Under the pieces are notes generated by a model that made no database searches, was not told the DNA's origin, and saw only the letters and a list, made by a program, of their open reading frames with translations. From the NCBI RefSeq assembly GCF_024347615.1, contig NZ_AP025508.1, forward strand, positions 1,488,001-1,552,000: 64,000 bases of DNA, given 5' to 3'. The position numbers and the translations under genes were made by a program. Of the stretch, positions 43,837 to 53,799 are shown piece after piece; the first letter of the stretch is position 1, and each line of letters opens with the position of its first letter. Origin of the DNA: Vibrio splendidus (GTDB lineage Bacteria > Pseudomonadota > Gammaproteobacteria > Enterobacterales > Vibrionaceae).

Positions 43837-46677
43837 CTAGTTATTAATCAGGCTTAACCCGCTTGGTAATGCATCACCAAATACGCGCTTAGATTCGCTC
43901 TCAGAAAGTTCAGTCACTTCACTCACTAACGTTAGCCATGAATCAGGTACCTTGCTTTGCTTAAGCTTCTCAATCACTTGATTACGATAGTCGTCAGAGA
44001 TATCAAATTGACGGTCACCGGTTTTACGACAAATCATCACAGCAGCGAAGGCGATCATTTGCTCTTTCTGCCAGTTCTGTTCAAGCAGTTTTGGTAACCA
44101 CTGTTCAGCTTGCTCTCTAGAAATTACGCTGTGTTGGCTGCCATACAAAGGCGTTCTTGATGCTAATCGACCTAGCGCCCACCAGTGAGCTTGTTCAAAT
44201 TGGTTATGGTTAATCGCTTTGCTCAAGAACCAGCTTGCCAGCAGCACTTTGTCTTCCACTTCAAGTTGCTCAAGTGATGCCGCTAAACGAACCATGGCTT
44301 CATAGCCATTGTCTTGTGCATCTTTGGCTGTCTTAGGGTTTTTCATTGCCCCCGGGTGAAGGTATTTAGCGATGTCAGCCAAGATACTCTCTTGCTGCTC
44401 TTGGTTTAATCCACCGGCAACACGACGCCAGAATACCCACCAGTCCGTCCAACCTTGGTGGTTCTGGAACTGAATGTTTTGTTGGTAAAGGCCCCAAATT
44501 TGTTCGATACGCCATGAGTCAGTCGGATCGCCAAAGCCTGGGCGCAGCGAGTAACCTGCCAAACGCAGCCAGTTCTTCTCGTGTGCTTCAGAGCGACGAC
44601 GGCGCTTACGACCTAATGAGAACGAATCAAACAGGTGACGGAGAGTCGTAAAGTCCCACTCTTCGCGCTTACCAAGTCGTTTCTCAAGATCTTTGGCAAG
44701 CGTTTTGATCTCTTTAGACTCAGCACTTTTCTTGTTGCCGCTATACAGACGAGAAATCAATTCCTTACATTCATCCAGTCTTGGGTGAAGTTTAGCGGTA
44801 TCAGACTCATCACCTTGCTTGTTTCTGACTTCGAACTCGAGCAACCAACGTTTAGAGTCATCTTCTGTACTCACACACTCCATTTTCAGTGTGCCGACTT
44901 CCGTTAATTGACACGCGAGCAATACTTCGACGCGTTCTTTTTGGTTGGCTTGGAGCTCTGCAGTACCTGAACCTTCCAGTGTAGAAATATACGGTGGAAG
45001 AGGGGAGAACAAGTCAGCGTCGACATTGACCATCACACCATTTTGAATAGCGGTGTCACGCGCAATTTGATCGTGTGTTGAAGTCAGAAGATTAAATCGT
45101 ACCGGTTCGCCTAAAGTCAGCGAGAAACGACGGCTGTTCAAGCGTATCTCTTGGCCTTCTTCGGTTCCTTTGGCAAGCAGACAAAGCGCTTTACCCATCT
45201 TGTTCTTCTCTTGCAGATGCAGGAAGTAAGAACGGGCAGCACCGCCACCGATTTTCAGTTGTGCACCGCGGCGTGCTTTACCAAAAGCTACTGCACCAAG
45301 GGCTACAGACCAGTCAGGGTGAGGGTTATCTAAGACGGTGATTGGAGCACCGTTCCAATTGCCAAGTAACTGAGTAATACGTTCAGTGACAAGCTCACTG
45401 TTGAATACACCGCCGTTGAGTAGCACACCAACAGGAATTGCAGGTTTGGTATCATCAAACTCAACAGAGTCTGACTTTTCCAATGCGGCTTTAGATACTT
45501 GCTGATGTGTCGCTAGGAATTCGGCAACGTGCTTACTTACCGCAGGATCTGCTGCGTAGGGTAGGCCGAACTCTACCACCGCGCTGCGGCGTTTGTCGGG
45601 TACTTCCGTAAACTCAGAAAGCGGGAAGAAACCTTCTAGTGCAATCTGATGAACTTCTTGTTTCGTTAAACCAATACTCTTGGTACCGCCAAGTAGCTTT
45701 GAACCGCTGCCCAGCATGGTGATCTTTACATCGTCTGGCGCGTTAGCAGAAAGCAGGCTCTCTTTTGCGGCGCGAGTCTGTTGAATCAGTTTGGTTAGGC
45801 TCGAAGCATTCAGCTTTTTGTTTTGATTGAAGCGTTGCTCTGCAAGGTGGGCAAGGGCTAAATCTAGGTTATCACCACCGAGCATTAAGTGTTCACCAAC
45901 GCCGATACGGTCGAGTGCGAGTTCTTGGTCATCGCCATTGTTTGAGTTGAAGCTTGCTTCGATCAAACTTAAATCGGTGGTACCACCGCCGACATCACAC
46001 ACTAGAATCAGCGGGATCTGTTGAAGCTCATCGGCTGCGGTTTGTTGATGACGGGCATACCAGTCGTAACACACAGCTTGCGGTTCTTCGAGTAATAGAA
46101 TCTTACCTAAGCCAGCAAGTGCTGCCGCTTCAAGTGTCAGTTTACGTGCTGTCTCATCGAATGAAGCGGGAACGGTGACTACAACGTCTTGGTCTTCCAG
46201 CTTATTGCTTGGGTTGCGGTAATTCCATGCTTGACGGATGTGGTTGAGGTAGCTTGCGCTTGCGACAACAGGAGACACCTTATCGACGTCAGTTGCGCCT
46301 GCCCACGGCAGAATGTCGGAGTTACGATCAACCGCTTGGTGAGATAACCAGCTTTTAGCACTCGATACTTGGCGACCTTCAACCTTAGCGCCCAGTTCGC
46401 GTGCCCATTCGCCTACGATGACATTTTGAATATCGCCTTCAACTAAGCTCGGTTCCCAAGGCATGGTGAGATCGGAAGGGGAGATCTGACCTTGTGCGGG
46501 ATGATAACGAAATGATGGAAGTAGCGGCTTGCGAACCACTTCACCGGGGCCGATGAGTTGGTCAATATCGAAAAGAGAAACGGGAGCATGTTGTAGGTCG
46601 TCGTTGATTTCACAGTAAGCGACAACAGTATTCGTTGTGCCTAAGTCAATGCCGACTAAAAAACGAGGAGATGCCAT
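43837..46677 (-). CDS. Hsp70-family protein with DUF3731 C-terminal extension
   Basis: N-terminal actin-like ATPase domain of DnaK type (phosphate-1 GIDLGTTNTVVAYCE at 9-23, phosphate-2 CDVGGGTTDLSLI near 227, adenosine GVLLNGGVF near 416). Instead of the usual peptide-binding domain there is a long 470-residue extension with a basic LGRKRRRRSEAHEKNWLRLAGYSLR patch (split), the DUF3731 type. AAGG precedes ATG 46677. Last gene of the DUF2760/Hsp70/Hsp70 operon. Client and cochaperones unknown. Confidence 0.87.
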   Translation of the reverse strand: MASPRFLVGIDLGTTNTVVAYCEINDDLQHAPVSLFDIDQLIGPGEVVRKPLLPSFRYHPAQGQISPSDLTMPWEPSLVEGDIQNVIVGEWARELGAKVEGRQVSSAKSWLSHQAVDRNSDILPWAGATDVDKVSPVVASASYLNHIRQAWNYRNPSNKLEDQDVVVTVPASFDETARKLTLEAAALAGLGKILLLEEPQAVCYDWYARHQQTAADELQQIPLILVCDVGGGTTDLSLIEASFNSNNGDDQELALDRIGVGEHLMLGGDNLDLALAHLAEQRFNQNKKLNASSLTKLIQQTRAAKESLLSANAPDDVKITMLGSGSKLLGGTKSIGLTKQEVHQIALEGFFPLSEFTEVPDKRRSAVVEFGLPYAADPAVSKHVAEFLATHQQVSKAALEKSDSVEFDDTKPAIPVGVLLNGGVFNSELVTERITQLLGNWNGAPITVLDNPHPDWSVALGAVAFGKARRGAQLKIGGGAARSYFLHLQEKNKMGKALCLLAKGTEEGQEIRLNSRRFSLTLGEPVRFNLLTSTHDQIARDTAIQNGVMVNVDADLFSPLPPYISTLEGSGTAELQANQKERVEVLLACQLTEVGTLKMECVSTEDDSKRWLLEFEVRNKQGDESDTAKLHPRLDECKELISRLYSGNKKSAESKEIKTLAKDLEKRLGKREEWDFTTLRHLFDSFSLGRKRRRRSEAHEKNWLRLAGYSLRPGFGDPTDSWRIEQIWGLYQQNIQFQNHQGWTDWWVFWRRVAGGLNQEQQESILADIAKYLHPGAMKNPKTAKDAQDNGYEAMVRLAASLEQLEVEDKVLLASWFLSKAINHNQFEQAHWWALGRLASRTPLYGSQHSVISREQAEQWLPKLLEQNWQKEQMIAFAAVMICRKTGDRQFDISDDYRNQVIEKLKQSKVPDSWLTLVSEVTELSESESKRVFGDALPSGLSLINN

Positions 46678-46785
46678 ACAAAACCTTATTCTGCCAAAGT
46701 GATGACCAGTTAATGGATAATCTTGGTCTTATTATTGTCTTTGGAATGCTTTTAATACAGGGCTAGGGAATCGCATTGATAAAGT

Positions 46786-46809
46786 AACGGCACCCGTTAA
46801 GGTGCCGTT
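46786..46809 (-). other. intercistronic hairpin between the two Hsp70 genes
   Basis: AACGGCACC (46786-46794) and GGTGCCGTT (46801-46809), 6-nt loop, 9-bp stem without a following T-run. May protect or halt the upstream message, so that the two chaperones are made unequally. Confidence 0.5.
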
Positions 46810-46815
46810 GATTCA

Positions 46816-48825
46816 TTATGCTTGTTCGTTTGAGTCGTTATTCGAGTCTTCACGAACGTCGAACTCAACATGCCACTTCTGACCATTGTCAGTCGCAATG
46901 GCTTCTAGATATAACGTGCCTAGTTCAGTAACGCGAGACGCCAAAGTCACGGGAACCACTTCACCTTCGCGACGACCTTCAGAAACAGGCAGTGTCACTT
47001 GGATTTCAGGAAGCTCATCCAGATCTTCTGGAGCCCAGTGATCAAGGTGCGTACCCGCTTGGTCTTCACGACGTGTTGTTGAACCGAAGAATTGGAAGTG
47101 AACTGGCTGACCAATCACTAGACCGAACTCTTGGCTAGGCACTTGTACGCTTGAACCTTCTTCCATACCAAATGGTGCAACACACAGTGCTTCCATTGGA
47201 GGAGCCATACCTGGGATAGCTGGCATCGCGCTTTCAATTCCTACGTAGTAAGAAGAAGCTATACCACCGCGGATACGAACGCCTTGGCCACGACGTACTG
47301 CGCCGTAGTAAGAAGCGCCACTTGCAACGGCTAGGTCTAAATCTAAACCTGAAAGCTGTTTAGCGAATTCAGCGTCGGCGTTAATCAACCATTCATTGAT
47401 CGTGTCTGATAGACGGTCAGCAAGTAGGTTAGATTTTAGAACGCCACCATTGAACAGTACCGCTGTTGGTTTGATGAAGTCTGCCGCTGGCGCTTCTGAC
47501 CCTTGCGCTTCTGTACCGGGCATACCGGGCATGTTTGCAAACGGGTTGAAATCTTGCTGAGAGGTTTCACTATTTCCAGAAAGCGCGTTCGCTTGCTTAG
47601 AAAGGAATGCAGCAATGTGACGAGTAATACCTGCGTCTTGAGCGTAAGGCAGACCCATTTGAGTCAGTGCGCCACGCGTCTTTTGTACTGGGTGCTCAGT
47701 CACCGCTACTTTCGGGAAGAAGCCATCAACCAATGTTTGTTGAACTTCTTGCTGAGTCAGATCTGTTTTCAGTGTTGCGCCCAGTAGTTTAGAACCACGG
47801 CTTGGAACAACGATTGGCACAGATTGCAGTTCAGCATCATTAAGCAATGCTTCTTTCGCATCACGACACGCGTGAGTCATCGCTTGAACCTGCCAAGGAG
47901 CCAGTTCTTTGCCTTCTTGAGCCAGTTTCATCTTAAGACGGTAAGCGAGAGCCAAGTCCATGTTGTCGCCGCCCAGTAGGATATGTTCACCTACAGCGAT
48001 ACGGTTCAGGCTTAGGTTGCCTTCATCTTGTGTTACTTCAACCAACGAAAGGTCAGTCGTACCACCACCGATATCGACAACAAGAACGATGTCACCAACG
48101 TTTACTTCATCACGCCATGTGTCGTTGCTGTTATCAATCCAGCTGTAAAGAGCAGCTTGTGGCTCTTCTAGAAGCGTTAGGTGAGTGAAACCAACATTAC
48201 GCGCAGCTTCTGCTGTTAGGTCACGAGCCGCAGGATCAAACGAAGCAGGAACCGTGATCGTTACATCTTGGTCTGCCAGTTTGTGTTCTGGGTTAGCGTG
48301 GTTCCAAGCATCTTTAAGGTGCTCAAGGTACAACTCAGTGGTCTTAAGCGGAGATACCTTTTCAACTTCTTCAGGGCTGCCAGCTGGAAGGAACGCATCA
48401 CGACGGTTCACACCACCGTGGCATAGCCAAGATTTAGCACTTGCTACCAAACGGATAGGGGTTTTAGAACCTAGGTTACGTGCAATAGCACCAACCAGTG
48501 CTTTAGGCTCAGAAGACCAAGGAAGAACGCGAGATCCCGCATTCATTTCATGTTCGTGCGGCTGGTATAGGAACGAGCCAAGTTGACTGCGAGTTTCTAC
48601 TGTACCTGGAGCCGTCAGTTGAGGGATTGGCATCACCTCTACGCGAGCGTCTTCATTGCTTGTGTCGATGAAAGACAAAACGCAGTGTGTTGTACCTAAA
48701 TCGATACCGACACTGAACTTAGGCGCCTGATGTTGCTCTTGAGAAGATAGCTCTTGTGAATGCATCTGCGGCGTATGTTCTTGAGAAGAAGACTCGTGCG
48801 ATGATGGCTGAGTTTGGTGTTCCAT
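46816..48825 (-). CDS. Hsp70-family protein with Gln/Ser/Glu-rich N-terminus
   Basis: DnaK-type ATPase domain beginning about residue 37 (VGIDLGTTHCVLSFID), with phosphate-2 VDIGGGTTDLSLVE near 250 and adenosine AVLFNGGVLKS near 440. The first 36 residues are low-complexity Gln/Ser/His/Glu. The C-terminal substrate part (about 530-669) is short, lacking a usual lid. The ATG overlaps the DUF2760 stop (TAATG), so translation is coupled; AGAGG lies ahead of it. Role unknown. Confidence 0.87.
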   Translation of the reverse strand: MEHQTQPSSHESSSQEHTPQMHSQELSSQEQHQAPKFSVGIDLGTTHCVLSFIDTSNEDARVEVMPIPQLTAPGTVETRSQLGSFLYQPHEHEMNAGSRVLPWSSEPKALVGAIARNLGSKTPIRLVASAKSWLCHGGVNRRDAFLPAGSPEEVEKVSPLKTTELYLEHLKDAWNHANPEHKLADQDVTITVPASFDPAARDLTAEAARNVGFTHLTLLEEPQAALYSWIDNSNDTWRDEVNVGDIVLVVDIGGGTTDLSLVEVTQDEGNLSLNRIAVGEHILLGGDNMDLALAYRLKMKLAQEGKELAPWQVQAMTHACRDAKEALLNDAELQSVPIVVPSRGSKLLGATLKTDLTQQEVQQTLVDGFFPKVAVTEHPVQKTRGALTQMGLPYAQDAGITRHIAAFLSKQANALSGNSETSQQDFNPFANMPGMPGTEAQGSEAPAADFIKPTAVLFNGGVLKSNLLADRLSDTINEWLINADAEFAKQLSGLDLDLAVASGASYYGAVRRGQGVRIRGGIASSYYVGIESAMPAIPGMAPPMEALCVAPFGMEEGSSVQVPSQEFGLVIGQPVHFQFFGSTTRREDQAGTHLDHWAPEDLDELPEIQVTLPVSEGRREGEVVPVTLASRVTELGTLYLEAIATDNGQKWHVEFDVREDSNNDSNEQA

Positions 48826-49457
48826 TATAGCTCTACCTCTGCCGGTGCAATTACAGATGCATCGTAGTTTTCAGCAAGCTTAGGCAGGTTCATGTCAGTT
48901 GCTTTCCAACCTTTGTGAACCAATGTGCCATTGAACGGTGCGTTACCCGTTACATTGCCAGTTAGGCGAATTTCTTGTGGGTTGAAGCCTTCAACAACCG
49001 TGATACGTGTTTCTTCATCTTCAGTGCGGATGTGAGAAAGCGTTACGTAGTCTGCTAGTACTTTTTTACCGCCAGTGTGAATAACACGTGCTGCTGCACC
49101 AACTTCTTCATCAGAGAATGATGTTAGGTCTTCTTTTAGGAAGTCAATTAAACGAGCTTCTTGCTGCATGATAGACAGTAGCTGCATTGCAGAATCTGTT
49201 GGTGCTGTTGCCAGCTTAGATTCAACTTCTACTACTTTTTCAATCACACGTTCAACTTCAACAACTTTCTCTACTTCGACAATTTTCTCAACTGGCTTTT
49301 CAACTTCAACGATCTTTTCTACTGGTTTTTCTACGACTTTCTCAACCACTTTGGTTTTACGAGAAACGGCAATTAGCAGTAGTAAAACGCTTGATGCAGT
49401 TAGGCCTGCGTGAAGCATATCAAACGTTTGTGGGATTAGGTTCAAATCAACGATCAT
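48825..49457 (-). CDS. DUF2760 membrane-anchored protein with VEK repeat
   Basis: 210 aa: one transmembrane helix (about 18-34), then a coiled-coil-like stretch of VEK/PVEKIVEVEK repeats (about 36-80), then a soluble DUF2760 domain (about 85-210, RIDFLKEDL-type ARLIDFLKEDLTSFSD and THIRTEDEETRITVVEGF-like). The domain lies on the cytoplasmic side if the helix has the N-out topology, so it could recruit the Hsp70 pair to the inner membrane. First gene of the operon. Function unknown. Confidence 0.85.
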   Translation of the reverse strand: MIVDLNLIPQTFDMLHAGLTASSVLLLLIAVSRKTKVVEKVVEKPVEKIVEVEKPVEKIVEVEKVVEVERVIEKVVEVESKLATAPTDSAMQLLSIMQQEARLIDFLKEDLTSFSDEEVGAAARVIHTGGKKVLADYVTLSHIRTEDEETRITVVEGFNPQEIRLTGNVTGNAPFNGTLVHKGWKATDMNLPKLAENYDASVIAPAEVEL

Positions 49458-49569
49458 AGTGATTTCTCTTTAAAATTGATTTAACGGTATATTCGTCGGT
49501 TTAAAGGAATATACAGGTTGGAAAGAAACTCAGTGGCATAAGGCCGAAATGGTCACTTTCAAGCTATAA

Positions 49570-49596
49570 ATATGGGTGGATACTAGCATATTCAAG
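49570..49596 (-). promoter_or_regulatory. sigma-32-like heat-shock promoter
   Basis: On the minus strand CTTGAA (49596-49591), 14-bp spacer, CCCATAT (49576-49570): close to CTTGAA-N13-15-CCCCATNT. It is 113 bp upstream of the DUF2760 ATG. A second CTTGAAA lies at 49563-49557 with a weaker -10. Confidence 0.6.
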
Positions 49597-49807
49597 GCTT
49601 AAGGGCTTTATTTAATGTTTTCAATAAACTGGCTTTTTGGTGAGTTAGCTTGAAAGTTAATCGAGATTTGTTGGTTTATTAGCCGTAAATGTCCATGGGT
49701 TGTAAATAGTGTTAGTTTTATCCCATTGTGAGAGTCAAAGATAAATAGAGCCGAGCATTCCGGCAGTGTATACTTTCGACTCAAAATAACATCATATGGG
49801 AAGTTGT

Positions 49808-51346
49808 ATGCCCCACACTACCGACCCCATAACAGGGTTGAAGAAACGAACTTTGCCGTTAGTTGTCTTTTTTGCCACATTTTTGATGACGGTGTTGTGT
49901 TTTATTTTGGTTGCGGCGAATCAAAATAGGTCTTTGAATGAGAATCTGGATAGCTTTGCTCAGCATCAAACGCTCAGTTTAAAAGCGTTTATTGATAACG
50001 ATGTTGCTTATATCGGTTCCGGTGCGAATTTTTTCTATTCTAATGATGTCGATAGTCGGGACCGATTTGATCGTTTTGCTCAGCAAACGATTAACGGCTC
50101 GAAAAGCCTAATCGGATTGCAGTGGATGCAAAAAGTAGCGGTAGAAGATCTTGCCGAGCACACCGCCAAAATGAAAGCTCAATACCCATCCTATAGAATG
50201 TTTACTATCCCTAAACATGGGCCAAAAACTTATGGTTATGTCTTGGATGGCGAGCCCGTATTTATCGCGACAGATATTTATCCGAATGATCCAGTGAACA
50301 ACGGTGTTTTGGGTTTTTACTCTTCTCGTGAGCGGTTTAATCTGGTCATTGATAACATTAAAAAAACACGTGAAGCGAATATTTCAGACAAAGTTCGTCT
50401 GTTGCAAGACGGTTTAGACAGCAACACACCTAAGAGCGGAATGTTGGTCTACCACCCTGTGTTTGATGGTCAAACGGACAATTTGTTAGGGGTTGTGATT
50501 GGTGTTGTTCGTACCACATACTATTTTGAGAAACTTCTGGCATCTACTGTCGGCGATATGGACGTTTATGTGCGTGTTACCGATAGCGGTTTTGAAGCTG
50601 AAGATGCCCCGATAATGTTCGAAACCAATGGTTATGAAGCGGTAACTGGGCAGCACATTACAAAGACGATTACATTAACCAACCGTGAATGGATTATCGA
50701 CTTCAAGATAGATGCATGTATTTCATTTAATGGTTACTTAGTGTTGGCGGGAATCGGCATAGTTGGTACCACTATCTCATTACTGCTTGCTTATATTGTG
50801 AACCTGCAAATTCGAGAGAAAGAGCGCTTGTATCGAATGATTGATGAAAGAACAGAAGAGCTTCGCTTTCTTGCCAATCATGACAGTTTAACGGAAATTT
50901 ATAATCGCCGAGCTTTTAATAAGGTGCTTGGTCAATCGATACAAAGCGATAAGCCGTTTAGCTTAATAGTGTTTGATGTTGATAAGTTTAAAGAGATCAA
51001 TGATAAGTTTGGGCACCCAGCCGGTGATGCGTTACTTATCCATGTGATTAAGGTTATCTCAGTGAGCTTGAAGTCTGGAGATAACCTATTCCGGATGGGA
51101 GGGGATGAGTTCGGTATCATTTCGAGCATCACCGAACATGACTCATTGTCTCGCTATTTAGAATGTATTTTAGAGGCGGTGAGTGAGTCTCATTGCGAGC
51201 ATTCTAGCCAGCTATTGAGTTGCACTCTAAGCATCGGGGCTACCATCCGCACTAATGAAGACATTGAAGCGCTCCTTCAAAAAACTGACAGCATGTTATA
51301 CCTAAGTAAGTCAAATGGCCGAAATCGAGTCACAATTGCAGGCTAA
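49808..51346 (+). CDS. CHASE-domain diguanylate cyclase
   Basis: Two membrane helices (about 17-37 and 310-332) bracket a periplasmic CHASE sensor domain, followed by a short coiled coil and a GGDEF domain (about 355-510). The active-site RMGGDEFGI is intact, with FDVDKFKEINDKFGHPAGD ahead, so it should make c-di-GMP. I use ATG 49808 because GGGAAG lies 5 nt before; an ATG at 49796 adds four residues. Divergent from the Hsp70 operon. Ligand unknown. Confidence 0.92.
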   Translation: MPHTTDPITGLKKRTLPLVVFFATFLMTVLCFILVAANQNRSLNENLDSFAQHQTLSLKAFIDNDVAYIGSGANFFYSNDVDSRDRFDRFAQQTINGSKSLIGLQWMQKVAVEDLAEHTAKMKAQYPSYRMFTIPKHGPKTYGYVLDGEPVFIATDIYPNDPVNNGVLGFYSSRERFNLVIDNIKKTREANISDKVRLLQDGLDSNTPKSGMLVYHPVFDGQTDNLLGVVIGVVRTTYYFEKLLASTVGDMDVYVRVTDSGFEAEDAPIMFETNGYEAVTGQHITKTITLTNREWIIDFKIDACISFNGYLVLAGIGIVGTTISLLLAYIVNLQIREKERLYRMIDERTEELRFLANHDSLTEIYNRRAFNKVLGQSIQSDKPFSLIVFDVDKFKEINDKFGHPAGDALLIHVIKVISVSLKSGDNLFRMGGDEFGIISSITEHDSLSRYLECILEAVSESHCEHSSQLLSCTLSIGATIRTNEDIEALLQKTDSMLYLSKSNGRNRVTIAG

Positions 51347-51433
51347 ATGAGCACTTGATGCAACTGGGGTCGAGTTCTTTATTAGGCTCATGTACAATTT
51401 CACGAAATTTTTGACGAGAGAATTAGGCGACGT

Positions 51434-51964
51434 ATGAATCACAATCGAGTGGTGTGTTTCGATTTGGAAATGTGCTGTTGGAGCGAAGGCGGTGTGGGAA
51501 CAACAGGGGAGATCATTGAAATTGGTCTTGCTGAGATCGATCTTGTATCTGGAACCATCGTGAAGCGCGCGCAATATTACGTTAAGCCCGAAAAAGACGA
51601 AGTCTCTCTATTCTGCGCCGAGTTAACGGGCATTACACCTCGTAAAATCGAAAAACAGGGTCGCCCATTAGAGTCTGTTATCAAGTCGATGATTAAGAAC
51701 TTCGGTGGTCCAAAGAAAATCTATGCAGCGTGGGGACGTGACGATCTTATCTTACACAAAGAGTGTATTGAGAAAGGCATCGAACCTCCGTTCAGCGAGT
51801 TCTTGAATATAGCCACGCTTTATCGAGTTCAGAATCGATTGAAAGAGAAACGTATTGGTCACCGTGCTGCTCAAGAAGCGAAAAACATTGAGTGGGAAGG
51901 TCGTCAGCACTCGGGTTATGTCGATGCTTATAACCTCGCGAAACTGACATTGACGATGCTTTAA
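51434..51964 (+). CDS. ERI1/KapD-type 3'-5' exonuclease
   Basis: DEDDh exonuclease: ExoI in CFDLEMCCW (D, E), ExoII region in WGRDDLILHKEC, ExoIII in HSGYVDAYNLAKL. 176 aa with no accessory domain. The FDLEMC signature puts it in the ERI-1/KapD subgroup, which acts on RNA 3' ends in other organisms; inferred. The TAGGCG before the ATG is a modest ribosome site. Single gene. Confidence 0.87.
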   Translation: MNHNRVVCFDLEMCCWSEGGVGTTGEIIEIGLAEIDLVSGTIVKRAQYYVKPEKDEVSLFCAELTGITPRKIEKQGRPLESVIKSMIKNFGGPKKIYAAWGRDDLILHKECIEKGIEPPFSEFLNIATLYRVQNRLKEKRIGHRAAQEAKNIEWEGRQHSGYVDAYNLAKLTLTML

Positions 51965-52013
51965 AAACTATTCGATAGCCTCTATTTCTTACTCGAAAAT
52001 TTCGCCCCGCAAT

Positions 52014-52052
52014 AAAAAACATCTATTTTCCATTTCGGGGAAATAGATGTTT
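52014..52052. terminator. bidirectional terminator before the LruC gene
   Basis: AAACATCTATTT (52017-52028) pairs with AAATAGATGTTT (52041-52052); the stem extends inward with a wobble pair. On the minus strand TTTTTATT follows, so it ends the LruC gene. Confidence 0.8.
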
Positions 52053-52094
52053 GATACCGTTTCAGCTTACCTCAGTAGCGATTCTACTACCGTT

Positions 52095-53789
52095 CTATTT
52101 CCATACCTTGTTGTCTGCTGGTGACAGGAACCAACTGGAATGCTGAACCCCACCAGATTGTGCCCAATCCACGATATTAGGGTAGGCAACACAGGCGTCT
52201 TTTCTTTCATATGGATGTGACCAAGAGGCTGGTATATCTAAAGCCCAAGGTAGACCATTACTTGTTTGGTAATATTCATTGTTGTCGACAATTGAGTCAT
52301 CCGCACCTTCACCAAAGATAGCTGTATTCGCTAAGTCGGTATTAGGGTAATTCATTAAGTGGATTTCCTTCTCACGAGCGTTACTCTTGAAGATGAATGG
52401 ATTAAACACATTACCACTAATGCTGCTGATAGAGCCGTCTATAACGAGTGAAACGCTATAGTCAACGACACTTCTCATATCCCCTTCTTCAGTATTGTAA
52501 AAGTGATAAACCTCTGAGCTAGGTAACATATCACTAACACTATCGATAACCACAAAAACGAGCTCTCCGTTATGACCGCTTTCGGGAGTTAACGATGTTG
52601 TTTCGCTGTCATAAGTCTTAGTCAATGAGCTGACATTTGATGCATCTATTCCCGCAAGAGAAATCGCGAAGCTGTTATCTTGGCTTGCACCTCGAGCAAT
52701 GGCCTGACCATAATAATCGAAGCGTGTTACTTGATTGCTGGCATTGGTATAAGTTCCATACGCATAATGGGTAACGAAATCATTTAGGTCGTAATCTCCC
52801 TCATAAGGCCATAGGTCTTCAAAGCTCAGAGTGTACCAACCAGAAGTTGGTGTTCGACTATAGAAGGCGATCGTTGGATCATTCGGCGCGTAATCATTTT
52901 CATCTGCAATTCCATCGCCATCTGTATCACCAATTTCAGGCCAAGCGATCTCGGTGATATCACTGATCAACCCATTTGAGTCGATAGCGGTAACTTGAAC
53001 CTTCCATAGTTCTCCTGCTACGGTTTGGTTGGCTGGTAAAGTGGCCGTATTATTGTCAGCTTTTCCTACAAATTCATCATCGACATAAAAACCTTGGCCA
53101 ACATCAACGAACCAGCGATAACTGTAGGTTACTGAGTCGCCATCAGGGTCGGCTGGTGTTGGTCCCGTAATACTGACAACGAGATCATGAGCTGTGCCTA
53201 GACCAGTACTTCGGCTTAGCTCCGGTGTATATGGTGGGTTGTTTGATGTCTCCGTATAGGTGACACTAATCAAGCTGTATGAGAGTGTGGTATACCAACC
53301 GTCTTTGTTGACGTCGATGTCTAAGTCGACATCAACAAGACCGTCATCAAGGGAAGATGCAGGTAAATCAAACACGGTTGTTGACCAGTTGTTGTTGGTG
53401 CCTTGCAAGAAACCAGGGGTGAGCATAGAACCGTCTACCGAAACACTGTCGTATTCGCCATTTTCACCATGGTGTGCCTCTGAATCAACATCGAAGGCAT
53501 AGATGGTTAGGTTGGCTGACGTGATCTGTGCTCCACTTGGAATTGGTACATCATGTTGCCAAGAATAATCTTGGTTGTGGCGGCTGTATTTGCCGAAGCC
53601 ATACTTCTTGTTGCTTTTAACTTCGTAGTGGGGGGAAGTACTACTAGCATCGATTTTCTGTGTAATTGTGATAGAACCATCCCCATTTGTTGTTGAAGTA
53701 TTCTCGGTTGCAGCAGATAAAACATGTTGAGAAAAAGAGCTGACCGCGAATGTACCGACTAAGATGAGTGACTTTGTTATATTATTCAT
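52095..53789 (-). CDS. LruC-domain secreted protein
   Basis: Signal peptide (MNNITKSLILVGTFAVSSFSQHVLSA), a beta-rich N-terminal region, a PKD/Ig-like segment (about 185-285), a calcium-type DTDGDGIADENDYAPND loop (288-304), and the LruC domain starting at WPYEGDYDLNDFVTHY (328-343). Cysteine near the C-terminus (KDACVAYPN). 564 aa. ATG 53789 chosen because it starts the signal peptide; an upstream frame runs to 53855. Partner lipoprotein gene ends 10 bp before it. Probably surface associated; role unknown. Confidence 0.85.
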   Translation of the reverse strand: MNNITKSLILVGTFAVSSFSQHVLSAATENTSTTNGDGSITITQKIDASSTSPHYEVKSNKKYGFGKYSRHNQDYSWQHDVPIPSGAQITSANLTIYAFDVDSEAHHGENGEYDSVSVDGSMLTPGFLQGTNNNWSTTVFDLPASSLDDGLVDVDLDIDVNKDGWYTTLSYSLISVTYTETSNNPPYTPELSRSTGLGTAHDLVVSITGPTPADPDGDSVTYSYRWFVDVGQGFYVDDEFVGKADNNTATLPANQTVAGELWKVQVTAIDSNGLISDITEIAWPEIGDTDGDGIADENDYAPNDPTIAFYSRTPTSGWYTLSFEDLWPYEGDYDLNDFVTHYAYGTYTNASNQVTRFDYYGQAIARGASQDNSFAISLAGIDASNVSSLTKTYDSETTSLTPESGHNGELVFVVIDSVSDMLPSSEVYHFYNTEEGDMRSVVDYSVSLVIDGSISSISGNVFNPFIFKSNAREKEIHLMNYPNTDLANTAIFGEGADDSIVDNNEYYQTSNGLPWALDIPASWSHPYERKDACVAYPNIVDWAQSGGVQHSSWFLSPADNKVWK

Positions 53790-53799
53790 ATCTCTACCC

